Positions 1 to 7,212 of a DNA stretch of 12,886 nt are shown one piece after another (the first letter of the stretch is position 1; each line of letters opens with the position of its first letter). The stretch covers positions 1-12,886 of the forward strand of contig CATYJC010000046.1 in the NCBI GenBank assembly GCA_958407555.1. The letters are read 5' to 3'. Made by a program: the position numbers and the translations under genes. The notes under the pieces are model-generated. The model made no database searches, was not told the origin of the DNA, and saw nothing but the letters and a program-made list of their open reading frames with translations. This DNA comes from an uncultured Collinsella sp. (GTDB lineage: Bacteria > Actinomycetota > Coriobacteriia > Coriobacteriales > Coriobacteriaceae).

Positions 1-918
1 GCCATCTCGGTTGGCTTGGGTCTGTTCATCGCCATGATCGGCCTGTGCGATGCCGGCATCATCACCGCTGGCGCCGGTACGCTCGTCGGCCTGGGCGACA
101 TCGCCTCCCCCACCTTTATCGTCGGCATCATCTCCATCGTCGTGACGGTTGCCCTGGCTTCCCGCAACGTGCCGGGCTCGCTGCTCATCGGCATCATCGT
201 CGCCGTTATCGCCGGTATCCCGCTGGGCGTCACCCATGCGCCCGAGGGTCTCATCGCACCGCTCGACTTCTCGACCTTTGGCGCCCCGTTTGCCAGCACC
301 GCAGACGGCAACATGGCCATCGTGAAGGTTCTGACCGACCCGATGCTGCTCGTCGTTGCCTTCTCGCTGCTCATGAGTGACTTCTTCGACACCATGGGCA
401 CCGCGATGGCCGTCGCCAAGCAGGGCGAGTTCTTGACCGAGGACGGCAATGTCGAGGACATCCGTCCCATCCTGGTCGTCGACTCCGTGGCCGCTGCTGC
501 CGGTGGCTTTATGGGCGTCTCCTCCATCACCACCTTCGTCGAGTCCACCTCTGGCGCTGCCGACGGTGGCCGCACGGGTCTCACCTCCGTCACCACCGGT
601 GTGCTGTTCATTCTCGCCGCGTTCTTCTCCCCCATCGTCACCATCGTTTCCAGCGCCGCCACCTGCGGTGCTCTGGTCTACGTCGGCTACCTCATGATGA
701 GCGAGGCCTCCGAGATCGACTGGTCCGACGCGTCGCAAGGTTTCCCGGCGTTCATGATTGTCGCCGGCGTGCCCTTCACCTACTCCATCTCTGCCGGCAT
801 TGGCCTGGGCTTTATCGCCTACGTGGTCGTCGCGCTCGTTAAGGGCGAGGCCTCCAAGATCAAGCCGCTCATGTGGATCGCAGCCCTTGCCTTCCTCGTC
901 TACTTCTTCGTGGCGTAA
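1..918 (+). CDS. NCS2 purine permease, AzgA/PbuG type (5' truncated)
   Basis: This is the C-terminal part of a membrane nucleobase transporter (proton-coupled uptake of adenine, guanine or hypoxanthine in this family). The reading frame is open from base 1, so the gene starts before the window; the first in-window start-like codon (TTG at 16) is internal. About 305 residues are visible. Family marks are the segment beginning SDFFDTMGT, then GVSSITTFVES followed by GGRTGLTSV, which match the conserved substrate-site helices of AzgA-type NCS2 proteins, and several hydrophobic membrane segments up to the final WIAALAFLVYFFVA. The stop is TAA at 916-918 and a strong terminator follows. The last 46 coding bases are repeated near 2786. 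The exact purine preference cannot be told from the sequence. Confidence 0.9.
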   Translation, partial: AISVGLGLFIAMIGLCDAGIITAGAGTLVGLGDIASPTFIVGIISIVVTVALASRNVPGSLLIGIIVAVIAGIPLGVTHAPEGLIAPLDFSTFGAPFASTADGNMAIVKVLTDPMLLVVAFSLLMSDFFDTMGTAMAVAKQGEFLTEDGNVEDIRPILVVDSVAAAAGGFMGVSSITTFVESTSGAADGGRTGLTSVTTGVLFILAAFFSPIVTIVSSAATCGALVYVGYLMMSEASEIDWSDASQGFPAFMIVAGVPFTYSISAGIGLGFIAYVVVALVKGEASKIKPLMWIAALAFLVYFFVA

Positions 919-945
919 CGGCATAGCCTGCTAAAGCAAAACAGC

Positions 946-986
946 AAAGCGCGGAGTCGCAACGAGCGGCTCCGCGCTTTTCTTTT
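946..986 (+). terminator. Intrinsic terminator of the purine permease gene
   Basis: A perfect 11-bp stem (AAAGCGCGGAG at 946-956 with CTCCGCGCTTT at 970-980) encloses a 13-nt loop and runs into a T-rich tract to 986. It lies 27 nt after the permease stop codon. A shortened relative of the same hairpin recurs at 2858-2896. Confidence 0.92.
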
Positions 987-1028
987 AAAGACGGGCAGAG
1001 CACGGGCGCGCGATGTATTGTTTCCCGA

Positions 1029-1121
1029 ATTTTGGACATTTTGCCCTCCAAACGGCACTACCGCCGGCTACATCCTGCAGGTACGCTGGATGAAATCGCA
1101 TAGGCCCTATGAGGATGGGAG
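1029..1121 (+). promoter_or_regulatory. Conserved leader of surface-protein gene 1 (candidate promoter, palindrome, RBS)
   Basis: This block is repeated before the second surface-protein gene (2938-3030). Over the 102 bases 1029-1130 versus 2938-3039, 90 are identical without gaps, and the first 40 bases differ at one position only. A TACGCT hexamer at 1082-1087 is a possible -10 box (TAnnnT), but no convincing -35 is seen. A 13-nt palindrome CATAGGcCCTATG lies at 1099-1111. GGGAG at 1117-1121 is the ribosome binding site, five bases before the ATG at 1127. The repetition is seen directly; the promoter role is inferred. Confidence 0.5.
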
Positions 1122-1126
1122 TAACC

Positions 1127-2764
1127 ATGGCCGCCTTGTTCACGACCCCCAAGCGCAATGACAAAACCTCAGGAGCCCATTTTGTCGAGCCCGACGTGCG
1201 CCGTCGCACGTTGCTCGCGCACGGAAGCTGGCGTCGCGTGACCCGCCGCATCGTCTGCGGCCTGGCCTGCGCGCTCACGGTGAGCTCGCTGCTCATGCCG
1301 AGCGTCTCGCTCGCGGCGGAGTGGGTGGACGTCGGCGGCGTCCGCCACGAAGCGGCCGCGGGCCCCACGGGAGACGCCGCCGGTACCTGGTCATGGGATG
1401 GCGCCGATGACATGAAGCTCAACGGCTATAACGGCGGCGCGATCGAGGCCGCGGGCAAGCTCAATGTCAATTATTCGGGCAACAACACCGTCACCAACGA
1501 CAACGGCTGCGGAATCTCGGTTACGAAAGACACAGACGGAAACGCCGAGCTCAACATTCTGGGCGACGCATCCAGCACGCTCAACGTGGCATCTTCTAGC
1601 GACGCCATCATGTCCGAAGGCGACATCAACATCGACGGAGCGGGAACCGTCAACGCCACGAGTACCGAGTTCGACGCCATTGATGCTGGGGGCAATCTCA
1701 CCATCAAGGGCGGCAGCACGGTAGAGGCGAACTCTATCGAGGACGTGGCGGTTTGGGCTGACGGCAACATCGACATCTCGGGCGGCAGCCAGGTCAAGGC
1801 GAACTCCGAGGGAGATCTCGCTGTCGACGCTGAGGGCAGCCTCACGGTCACGAACGCCTCCCTTAACGCAAGCGGTGTTGAATATGGCGTCTATGGCTGC
1901 AAGGGTGTCACACTCGACCACGCGACCGTGACGGTCCGTGCAAGCGCGGGCGGCGGCTGGCAAACTGTCGCTCTCATCACCGACGAGGACGATATCGTCA
2001 TCAAGAACGGCTCGATGGTGGATGCATTCGCAGAGGGCGAATTCTCGACTGCGATTTCCACCAGAAACCACAACCCCAACGAAGCAGGTGGTCACATCTA
2101 CATTAGTGACTCCGTTGTCAAGGCTATAGCCCGCTATGCCGAGATCGGTGGCGACGGTCCCGACTGCTACAGTGCAGACCTGGATGGCGAGATCACCCCT
2201 GAGCGCAGGGGCGTGAACATCGGCATCTTTGCTCAGACCAGCGAGGGCATTATGCCCGCAACCATCTCCATCGTCCGCAGCAAGGTCACGGCCGAGGGAG
2301 ACACGGCAGCGATCTTCGCCCTTGCCATGAGCGCGGACGGCAAGGCGATCGGCACCATCGAAATCGAAGGCGCCAGCATCCTGACGCCTGAAGGCGGCAA
2401 GGTCATTGACTATCGCCACAAAGAAGAGCTCAGTGACGGCACCGTCTACGAGGCAGGCCAAGCCGTTGGCACGGGCGACGCCGTGATTGATTCCCCCTAC
2501 GACGATGCTGTCGCTAAGAGAGCCGTCATCGCACCGTCCGAGGAGACCAAGCCCGAGGAGAAGCCCGGCGAGACCAAGCCAGAGGGTTCCAAGCCTGAGG
2601 GCACAAAGACGACCAAGACCGTTGCAGTTGCAGCCACGGGAGCCAAGACCACCGGCAAGCTCGCGGCAACCGGCGATGCCTCGAGCGCAGCCATCGTGGC
2701 AGCCGCCCTTGCGGGAACAGCCGCCATCGCCGCAGGCGCCGTGGTGAGCCGCAAGCGCTCGTAA
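1127..2764 (+). CDS. Sortase-anchored surface repeat protein, copy 1 (beta-helix-like)
   Basis: A 545-residue secreted protein, probably displayed on the cell wall. ATG 1127 is preferred over the in-frame ATG 1109 because GGGAG sits five bases before it and the same arrangement recurs in copy 2. Residues 1-64 form a long export signal: about 40 basic residues, a hydrophobic core (42-60), and a likely cleavage around SLAA/EW. Residues 65-160 contain the WSWDGADD motif. Residues 165-250 hold about four repeats of 23-24 residues of the form GNINIDGAGTVNATS, typical of parallel beta-helix carbohydrate-binding proteins (it resembles the Cthe_2159 family). A Pro/Lys/Glu-rich wall spacer covers about 470-495. 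The C-terminus has LAATG (512-516), a hydrophobic stretch and RKRS, which is a sorting signal of LAXTG (class E sortase) type. The ligand is unknown. The export and anchoring call is firm; carbohydrate binding is inferred. Confidence 0.85.
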   Translation: MAALFTTPKRNDKTSGAHFVEPDVRRRTLLAHGSWRRVTRRIVCGLACALTVSSLLMPSVSLAAEWVDVGGVRHEAAAGPTGDAAGTWSWDGADDMKLNGYNGGAIEAAGKLNVNYSGNNTVTNDNGCGISVTKDTDGNAELNILGDASSTLNVASSSDAIMSEGDINIDGAGTVNATSTEFDAIDAGGNLTIKGGSTVEANSIEDVAVWADGNIDISGGSQVKANSEGDLAVDAEGSLTVTNASLNASGVEYGVYGCKGVTLDHATVTVRASAGGGWQTVALITDEDDIVIKNGSMVDAFAEGEFSTAISTRNHNPNEAGGHIYISDSVVKAIARYAEIGGDGPDCYSADLDGEITPERRGVNIGIFAQTSEGIMPATISIVRSKVTAEGDTAAIFALAMSADGKAIGTIEIEGASILTPEGGKVIDYRHKEELSDGTVYEAGQAVGTGDAVIDSPYDDAVAKRAVIAPSEETKPEEKPGETKPEGSKPEGTKTTKTVAVAATGAKTTGKLAATGDASSAAIVAAALAGTAAIAAGAVVSRKRS

Positions 2765-2785
2765 ACACTTTTTCGCACGGGACGG

Positions 2786-2836
2786 GTGGATCGCGGCCCT
2801 TGCCTTCCTCGTCTACTTCTTCGTAGCGTAAGGGCA
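2786..2836 (+). pseudogene. Duplicated 3' scrap of the purine permease gene
   Basis: These 51 bases match 873-923 at 48 positions. They still spell the last residues of the permease (WIAALAFLVYFFVA, stop) although no permease reading frame precedes them. Two of the three differences fall in the coding part and both are silent. This marks the junction of a tandem duplication that copied the permease end, its terminator and the adjoining surface-protein gene. Confidence 0.88.
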
Positions 2837-2857
2837 AGGCTGCAAAAGCTGAACAAT

Positions 2858-2896
2858 AAAGCGCGGAGTCGCCATGCGGCCCCGCGCTTTTCTTTT
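2858..2896 (+). terminator. Intrinsic terminator after surface-protein gene 1
   Basis: A perfect 9-bp stem (AAAGCGCGG at 2858-2866 with CCGCGCTTT at 2882-2890) is followed by a T-rich tract to 2896. It is a diverged copy of the terminator at 946-986, carried along by the duplication. It should end transcription of surface-protein gene 1 before gene 2. Confidence 0.85.
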
Positions 2897-2937
2897 AGCG
2901 CCGGTCCCTGCGCCGGCGTGCGGCCTATTTCTCCCCC

Positions 2938-3030
2938 ATTTTGGCCATTTTGCCCTCCAAACGGCACTACCGCCGGCAACATCCAGCAGATACGCTGAAT
3001 CTAGTCGTATAGGCCCTATGAGAACGGGAG
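2938..3030 (+). promoter_or_regulatory. Conserved leader of surface-protein gene 2 (candidate promoter, palindrome, RBS)
   Basis: Second copy of the block at 1029-1121. TACGCT (candidate -10) is at 2991-2996. The palindrome is kept as ATAGGcCCTAT at 3009-3019. GGGAG at 3026-3030 lies five bases before ATG 3036. Distances from TACGCT to the ATG are identical in both copies (39 bases between them). Each surface-protein gene therefore probably has its own, similarly controlled promoter. Confidence 0.5.
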
Positions 3031-3035
3031 CAACC

Positions 3036-4820
3036 ATGGCAGCCTTGTTCACGACCCCCAAACGCAATGACACTACCGCCGGAACCCATGTTGCCGAACC
3101 CGACGTTCGCCGTCGCATAGGACTCGCGCACGGCAGCTGGCGCCGCGTGACGCGCCGCATCGTCGCGGGCGCCGTGTGCGCGCTCACGGTGAGCTCGCTG
3201 CTCATGCCGAGCGTCTCGCTCGCAGCGGAATGGGTCAAGGTCGGCGGCAACAAGTACAACACCGCGGCGAGCGACGAGGCCGGTACCTGGTCGTGGGACG
3301 GCGCCGACGACTTGAAGCTCAACAACTATAACGGCGGCGAGATCCAGGCCGCAGGCAAGCTCAACGTGAATTACTCGGGAACCAACATCGTCACTGCCGA
3401 ATGGATCGAAAGCATCAACGTTTCTCATGGCACTAACGAGAATGCCGAGCTCAATATCCAAGGCGACGAGGGCGGCACGCTCAGCGTGACATCTACTGAG
3501 GACGCTATCCTCTCCACGGGTAATATCAACATCGACGGAGCCGGATCCGTCAACGCCACGAGCACTGGGCTTGATGCCATCAATGCCGGAGGTGATCTCG
3601 CTATCAAAGGTTCGGGCAACGTCAACGCCACGGGTGCATCGGATGGCATCAGGGCAAACGGCAATATCACGATTGACGACAGCGGAGCCGTCACCGCCAG
3701 GGCTACCAAGGACAAGGGTATTGGAGCCGACAAGAACCTCACCATCAAGGGTGGCGGGACGGTCGAGGCAAGCTCAGCCGATGGTGAGGCCCTTTGGAGC
3801 GGCGGCAATATCAACATCTCGGACGGCGGCCAGGTCAAGGCAAGCTCCGAGAAAGACGCTGCCGTCGAGGCCAAGGGCAGCCTCGCAGCCACAAACGCCT
3901 CCCTCAACGTAAACGGTGTTGAATATGGCGTCTATGCCCACAAGGGCATCACCCTCGATCATGCAAACGTGACGGTCCGTGCAAGTAAAGGCAGATACGG
4001 TGGCGCCAACGCCCTCTTCACCTACCAGGACGACATCGTCGTCAAGAACGGCTCCACCGTGGACGCGTTTGCGGAAGGCGAGGTTTCGGCTGCATTCTCC
4101 ACCAGAAACGATCGACCCAACGAGAAGGGCGGCCACATCTACATCAGCGACTCCGTTGTCAAGGCCATAGCCCGCTATGTCGAGAACGGCGACGGCCCCA
4201 TCCCCTACAGCGAAAACCAAGATGGCGAGACGAGGCGCGAACCCCAAGGCGAGAACATCGGCATCATCGCCCAGACCAGCGAGGGCGTCACACCCGCAGT
4301 CATCTCGATCATCCGCAGCAAGGTAACGGCCGAAGGAGATACAGCGGCAATCTTTGCCCGTGCCATGAGCGCTGACGGCAAGACAATCGGCACCATCAAG
4401 ATTGAGAACGCCGCCATCCAGACGCCCGAAGGCGGCAAGGTCATTGACTATCGCAAGCTCCGTGACGGCATCTACGAGGCAGGCCAAGCCATCGGCACGG
4501 GCGACGCCACGGTCGACTCCCTCTATATCAAAGCAGTCGCCAAAAGTACGACCATCGCACCTCCCGAGGTAGCCAAGCCGGAAGACCCCAAGCCCGACGA
4601 GACCAAGCCCGCAGAAAGCAAGCCCGCGGAGTCCAAGCAGAACCCCAAGCCTGAGGGCTCAAAGCCGACCAAGGCCGTTGCGGCTTCAACCACGAAAGCC
4701 AAGACTACCGGCGTGCTCGCGGCAACCGGCGACACCTCGGGTGCGGCCATCGTGGCAACCGTCCTTGCGGGAACAGCCGCTATCGCCGCAGGCACCATGG
4801 CGAGCCGTAAGCGTTCTTAG
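3036..4820 (+). CDS. Sortase-anchored surface repeat protein, copy 2 (beta-helix-like)
   Basis: A 594-residue paralogue of the preceding gene with the same layout. The export signal is residues 1-64, and WSWDGADD is near 85-92. Glycine/asparagine-rich repeats of 23-24 residues run about 161-290, including GDLAIKGSGNVNATG and GNITIDDSGAV. Then comes a shared region (about 294-500), a Pro/Lys/Glu/Ser-rich spacer (about 509-546), LAATG at 561-565, a hydrophobic stretch, and RKRS. The reading frame is open back to an ATG at 2874, but that start would lie inside the terminator hairpin and has no binding site; ATG 3036 has GGGAG five bases upstream. It differs from copy 1 mainly by about two extra repeats and a longer spacer. 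The likely role is an adhesin or glycan-binding wall protein; the ligand is unknown. Confidence 0.85.
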   Translation: MAALFTTPKRNDTTAGTHVAEPDVRRRIGLAHGSWRRVTRRIVAGAVCALTVSSLLMPSVSLAAEWVKVGGNKYNTAASDEAGTWSWDGADDLKLNNYNGGEIQAAGKLNVNYSGTNIVTAEWIESINVSHGTNENAELNIQGDEGGTLSVTSTEDAILSTGNINIDGAGSVNATSTGLDAINAGGDLAIKGSGNVNATGASDGIRANGNITIDDSGAVTARATKDKGIGADKNLTIKGGGTVEASSADGEALWSGGNINISDGGQVKASSEKDAAVEAKGSLAATNASLNVNGVEYGVYAHKGITLDHANVTVRASKGRYGGANALFTYQDDIVVKNGSTVDAFAEGEVSAAFSTRNDRPNEKGGHIYISDSVVKAIARYVENGDGPIPYSENQDGETRREPQGENIGIIAQTSEGVTPAVISIIRSKVTAEGDTAAIFARAMSADGKTIGTIKIENAAIQTPEGGKVIDYRKLRDGIYEAGQAIGTGDATVDSLYIKAVAKSTTIAPPEVAKPEDPKPDETKPAESKPAESKQNPKPEGSKPTKAVAASTTKAKTTGVLAATGDTSGAAIVATVLAGTAAIAAGTMASRKRS

Positions 4821-4877
4821 ACGCCTCTGCGCACATGGCAGCTCCCGCGAAGGCCCCGAGCCCCAGCACCGTTTAAC

Positions 4878-4915
4878 AACGCCACCGCCAAGCTCCCCTC
4901 CAGCGGTGGCGTTTT
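4878..4915 (+). terminator. Intrinsic terminator of surface-protein gene 2
   Basis: A perfect 11-bp stem (AACGCCACCGC at 4878-4888 with GCGGTGGCGTT at 4903-4913) with a 14-nt loop runs into TTTT at 4912-4915. Its sequence is unrelated to the terminators at 946 and 2858, so the duplicated segment ended before this point. Confidence 0.9.
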
Positions 4916-4970
4916 CCATATGCGTCCGCAGGGGATGCACGAGATTGTCTTTGGTCTAGCCCAACCGGCA

Positions 4971-5020
4971 TACGCTGGCGTGCGACAATTGGGGCTGCCG
5001 ATATCACAACACTGAGAGAA
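4971..5020 (+). promoter_or_regulatory. Candidate -10 box and RBS of the hydrolase gene
   Basis: ATACGCTGG around 4970-4978 contains the same TACGCT hexamer seen before both surface-protein genes, 51 bases before the ATG at 5028. No good -35 is found at 16-18 bases; TTGTCT at 4945 is 20 bases away. GAGAGAA at 5014-5020 is the ribosome binding site, seven bases before the ATG. The promoter call is tentative. Confidence 0.3.
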
Positions 5021-5027
5021 GCCCGTC

Positions 5028-5693
5028 ATGGAAGCGCATCAAAAGCAGATAACCGTTTATTCGAATCATACGGAAAGCGCGCCTGTCATCTACCTTCCTG
5101 TGGTCGTGGGCGACGGCAGCGAGGTTTATAAGTGTTGCCGAGAGCTCGACTGTCCGCCATTCGCCCTCGTCACCATTGGCGGGCTCGATTGGAATCGCGA
5201 GCTGAGCCCCTGGGCATGCGACGGGACCGTACGCGATGCCGAGCCTTTCGGCGGCCAAGCTGCCGATTTTCTTGATGAGCTGCTGAATCAGATAATCCCC
5301 CAGGTCGAGTCGTCGCTTCCTCAGCCGCCCACCCGGCGCGGCATTGCCGGTTACTCGCTCGCGGGCCTCTTCGCACTCTGGTCCCTCTGGCAAACCGACG
5401 CCTTTGACCGCGCCGCGAGCGCATCGGGGTCGCTATGGTTTCCCGACTTTGTCGACCGTGCCAGCACGGCCCCTTTTGCCGGCAGCCCGCAAGCCGTCTA
5501 CCTGTCACTCGGCAAAAAGGAAACCAAGACGCCCAACCGCATGATGCGGCATGTACTCGACGACACATGCGCGATGGAAGCGTTGCTCGTCGAGCGCGGC
5601 ATTCCAACAACGCTGGAGCTCAACCCCGGCAATCACTTTGCCCAAACCGACTTACGCATGGCCCGCGGCATCCACTGGATACTGACACATTAA
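5028..5693 (+). CDS. Alpha/beta hydrolase, esterase D/Fes-like
   Basis: A 221-residue cytoplasmic serine hydrolase with no signal peptide. GIAGYSLAGLFAL (residues 105-117) is the nucleophile elbow, with Ser110 as the expected catalytic serine, and NPGNHF places the expected catalytic His at 203. Glu165, in LGKKETK, is a plausible acid residue by analogy with Fes/IroE-type enzymes. The elbow reads G-Y-S-L-A rather than the usual G-x-S-x-G, a tolerated variant in this superfamily. Members of the family hydrolyse esters such as siderophore or acyl esters, but no siderophore genes lie nearby and the substrate cannot be named. The gene is monocistronic: it follows a terminator and converges on the uracil permease gene. 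Confidence 0.8.
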   Translation: MEAHQKQITVYSNHTESAPVIYLPVVVGDGSEVYKCCRELDCPPFALVTIGGLDWNRELSPWACDGTVRDAEPFGGQAADFLDELLNQIIPQVESSLPQPPTRRGIAGYSLAGLFALWSLWQTDAFDRAASASGSLWFPDFVDRASTAPFAGSPQAVYLSLGKKETKTPNRMMRHVLDDTCAMEALLVERGIPTTLELNPGNHFAQTDLRMARGIHWILTH

Positions 5694-5695
5694 AA

Positions 5696-5737
5696 ATGGT
5701 ACCCACACGCATATACGCATGGGCACCATATCTTGTT
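5696..5737. terminator. Bidirectional terminator between hydrolase and uracil permease genes
   Basis: ATGGTACCCA at 5696-5705 pairs with TGGGCACCAT at 5720-5729 (one A-C mismatch) around a 14-nt loop. On the plus strand it is followed by a T-rich stretch; read on the minus strand it is followed by ATTTTTA. It sits between two convergent genes and can serve both. Confidence 0.75.
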
Positions 5738-5754
5738 TTAGCTGAACGCAGCTG

Positions 5755-7089
5755 CTACTCAGCAGCCTCCTCAAGCTCGAAGACATCAAACTCAAAGTCG
5801 TTACCCGGCAGGATGGCGTTGAGCACAATGCCCACCAGTGAGCCCACGGCAATGCCGGACAGCGAAATGGTCACGCCGCCCAGCTCCAACACGATGGCGC
5901 CGGCGGTGCTGTACGCGATGCCGAGCGAAAGCACGAGCACCAGCGCGGCAACCAGCACGTTGCGGTTGTTCTGGAAATCGACCTGGTTCTCGATGAGGTT
6001 GCGGACGCCCACAGCGCTGATCATGCCGTAGAGCACGAGCGACACACCGCCGATCACACACGCCGGCATGGCCGCAATGACAGCCGCGAACTTGGGGCAG
6101 AACGAAAGCACGATGGCGCAACACGCGGCAATTCGAATTACGCGCGGGTCGAACACGCGCGTCAGGGCGAGCACGCCGGTGTTCTCACCATACGTAGTGT
6201 TGGCCGGAGCGCCAAAGAGCGAAGCCAGAATCGTGGCAAGGCCGTCGCCGAGCAGCGTGCGATGCAGACCGGGATCGGCAATGTAGTTGCGCTCGCAAGT
6301 CGAACCGATAGCAGAGATATCGCCGATATGCTCGATCATGGTCGCGAAGGCCAGCGGCATGATGGTGATGATGGCCGTCGTGGCAAGACCGCTATCGAAC
6401 TGCGGCCCAAAGAGTGCAAACACGGTGTTGTCCCACACGATGGGCAGACCGACCCACGGAGCGGCGGCAACGCCCGAGAAATCAACCTCGCCGAGCGCAG
6501 CCGCAACGGCATAGCTCACCACAACGCCCAGCAAAATCGGCACGATCTTGACCATGCCACGGCCCCAGATGTTGCAGATGACGATAACGGCAACGCCAAT
6601 GACAGCCACAAGCCAGTTGGTCTGGCAGTTAGCAATAGCGGAGCTCGCCAGGATCAGACCGATCGAAATGACGATGGGACCAGTCACCACCGGCGGGAAG
6701 AAGCGCATAACGCGCTTGGCGCCAAAGGCGCGGAAGAGCGCCGCAAGCACCGGATAAAGCAGGCCGGCGCAAGCAACGCCCAGACAAGCGTAGGGCAAAA
6801 GCTCGGCCTCGCCGTTGGGCGCGATGGCGGCATAGCCCGCAATAAAGGCAAACGATGAGCCCAAAAATGCCGGCACCTTACCACGCGACAGGAAGTGGAA
6901 CAGCAGCGTACCCAAACCGGCAAACAAAAGCGTTGCCGAAACCGAGAGACCGGTGAGCACGGGCACCAGCACGGTGGCGCCAAACATAGCAAACAGGTGC
7001 TGCAGACCGAGCAAAAACATGCGCGGGCGGCCGAGCGACGACGCATCGTAGATGGCATCGCTGGCGGCGGGCGTCGAGGACTGGGACAT
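5755..7089 (-). CDS. uraA: Uracil permease, UraA-type NCS2 transporter
   Basis: A 444-residue inner-membrane proton symporter, close to the usual family length (about 430). The start is ATG at 7089 (MSQSSTPAAS), preceded by AAGGA seven bases upstream; an upstream ATG at 7203 gives a basic, non-membrane extension and is unlikely. FLLGLQHLFAMFGATVLVP (residues 25-43) and GSSFAFIAG are typical of the uracil branch. Glu253, in MIEHIGD, and Glu302, in TTYGENTG, fit the two conserved glutamates of the substrate site. The C-terminus is acidic (FELEEAAE). The gene stands alone, not in a pyrimidine operon, and imports uracil for salvage. It is a different NCS2 subgroup from the purine permease at the left edge. 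Confidence 0.93.
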   Translation of the reverse strand: MSQSSTPAASDAIYDASSLGRPRMFLLGLQHLFAMFGATVLVPVLTGLSVSATLLFAGLGTLLFHFLSRGKVPAFLGSSFAFIAGYAAIAPNGEAELLPYACLGVACAGLLYPVLAALFRAFGAKRVMRFFPPVVTGPIVISIGLILASSAIANCQTNWLVAVIGVAVIVICNIWGRGMVKIVPILLGVVVSYAVAAALGEVDFSGVAAAPWVGLPIVWDNTVFALFGPQFDSGLATTAIITIMPLAFATMIEHIGDISAIGSTCERNYIADPGLHRTLLGDGLATILASLFGAPANTTYGENTGVLALTRVFDPRVIRIAACCAIVLSFCPKFAAVIAAMPACVIGGVSLVLYGMISAVGVRNLIENQVDFQNNRNVLVAALVLVLSLGIAYSTAGAIVLELGGVTISLSGIAVGSLVGIVLNAILPGNDFEFDVFELEEAAE

Positions 7090-7159
7090 GAGAGTCCTTT
7101 CAAAATGGAAGGGCGCTCGAGCATAGCGGATTACCTGCCCGAACGATACGATCCGAACC

Positions 7160-7165
7160 ATTGTA
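7160..7165 (-). promoter_or_regulatory. Candidate -10 box of uraA
   Basis: On the minus strand TACAAT lies 70 bases before the uraA start, within the 123-base gap behind the methionine synthase-like gene. No matching -35 is seen. There is also no clear terminator in the gap, so some readthrough from the upstream gene is possible. Confidence 0.4.
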
Positions 7166-7212
7166 CGCGATACACTATGCCTCGCACGCGCCGCCACCTG
7201 CAAACACTAGCG

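Noticed and set aside
1241..1320. A Tat-type signal (twin arginine before the hydrophobic core of the surface proteins)
   Set aside because: TRRIV lacks the rest of the Tat consensus (usually F-L-K after the arginines). A Sec signal with a long basic region explains it better.
1391..2461. A 356-codon open frame on the minus strand opposite surface-protein gene 1
   Set aside because: It is the complement of a repeat-rich, GC-rich gene, has no ribosome binding site or recognisable domain, and the plus strand has a clear signal peptide, repeats and sorting signal.
2874..3035. An upstream ATG for surface-protein gene 2, adding 54 residues
   Set aside because: This start lies in the loop of the terminator stem, has no binding site, and the added residues are not a signal peptide. 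ATG 3036 matches copy 1.
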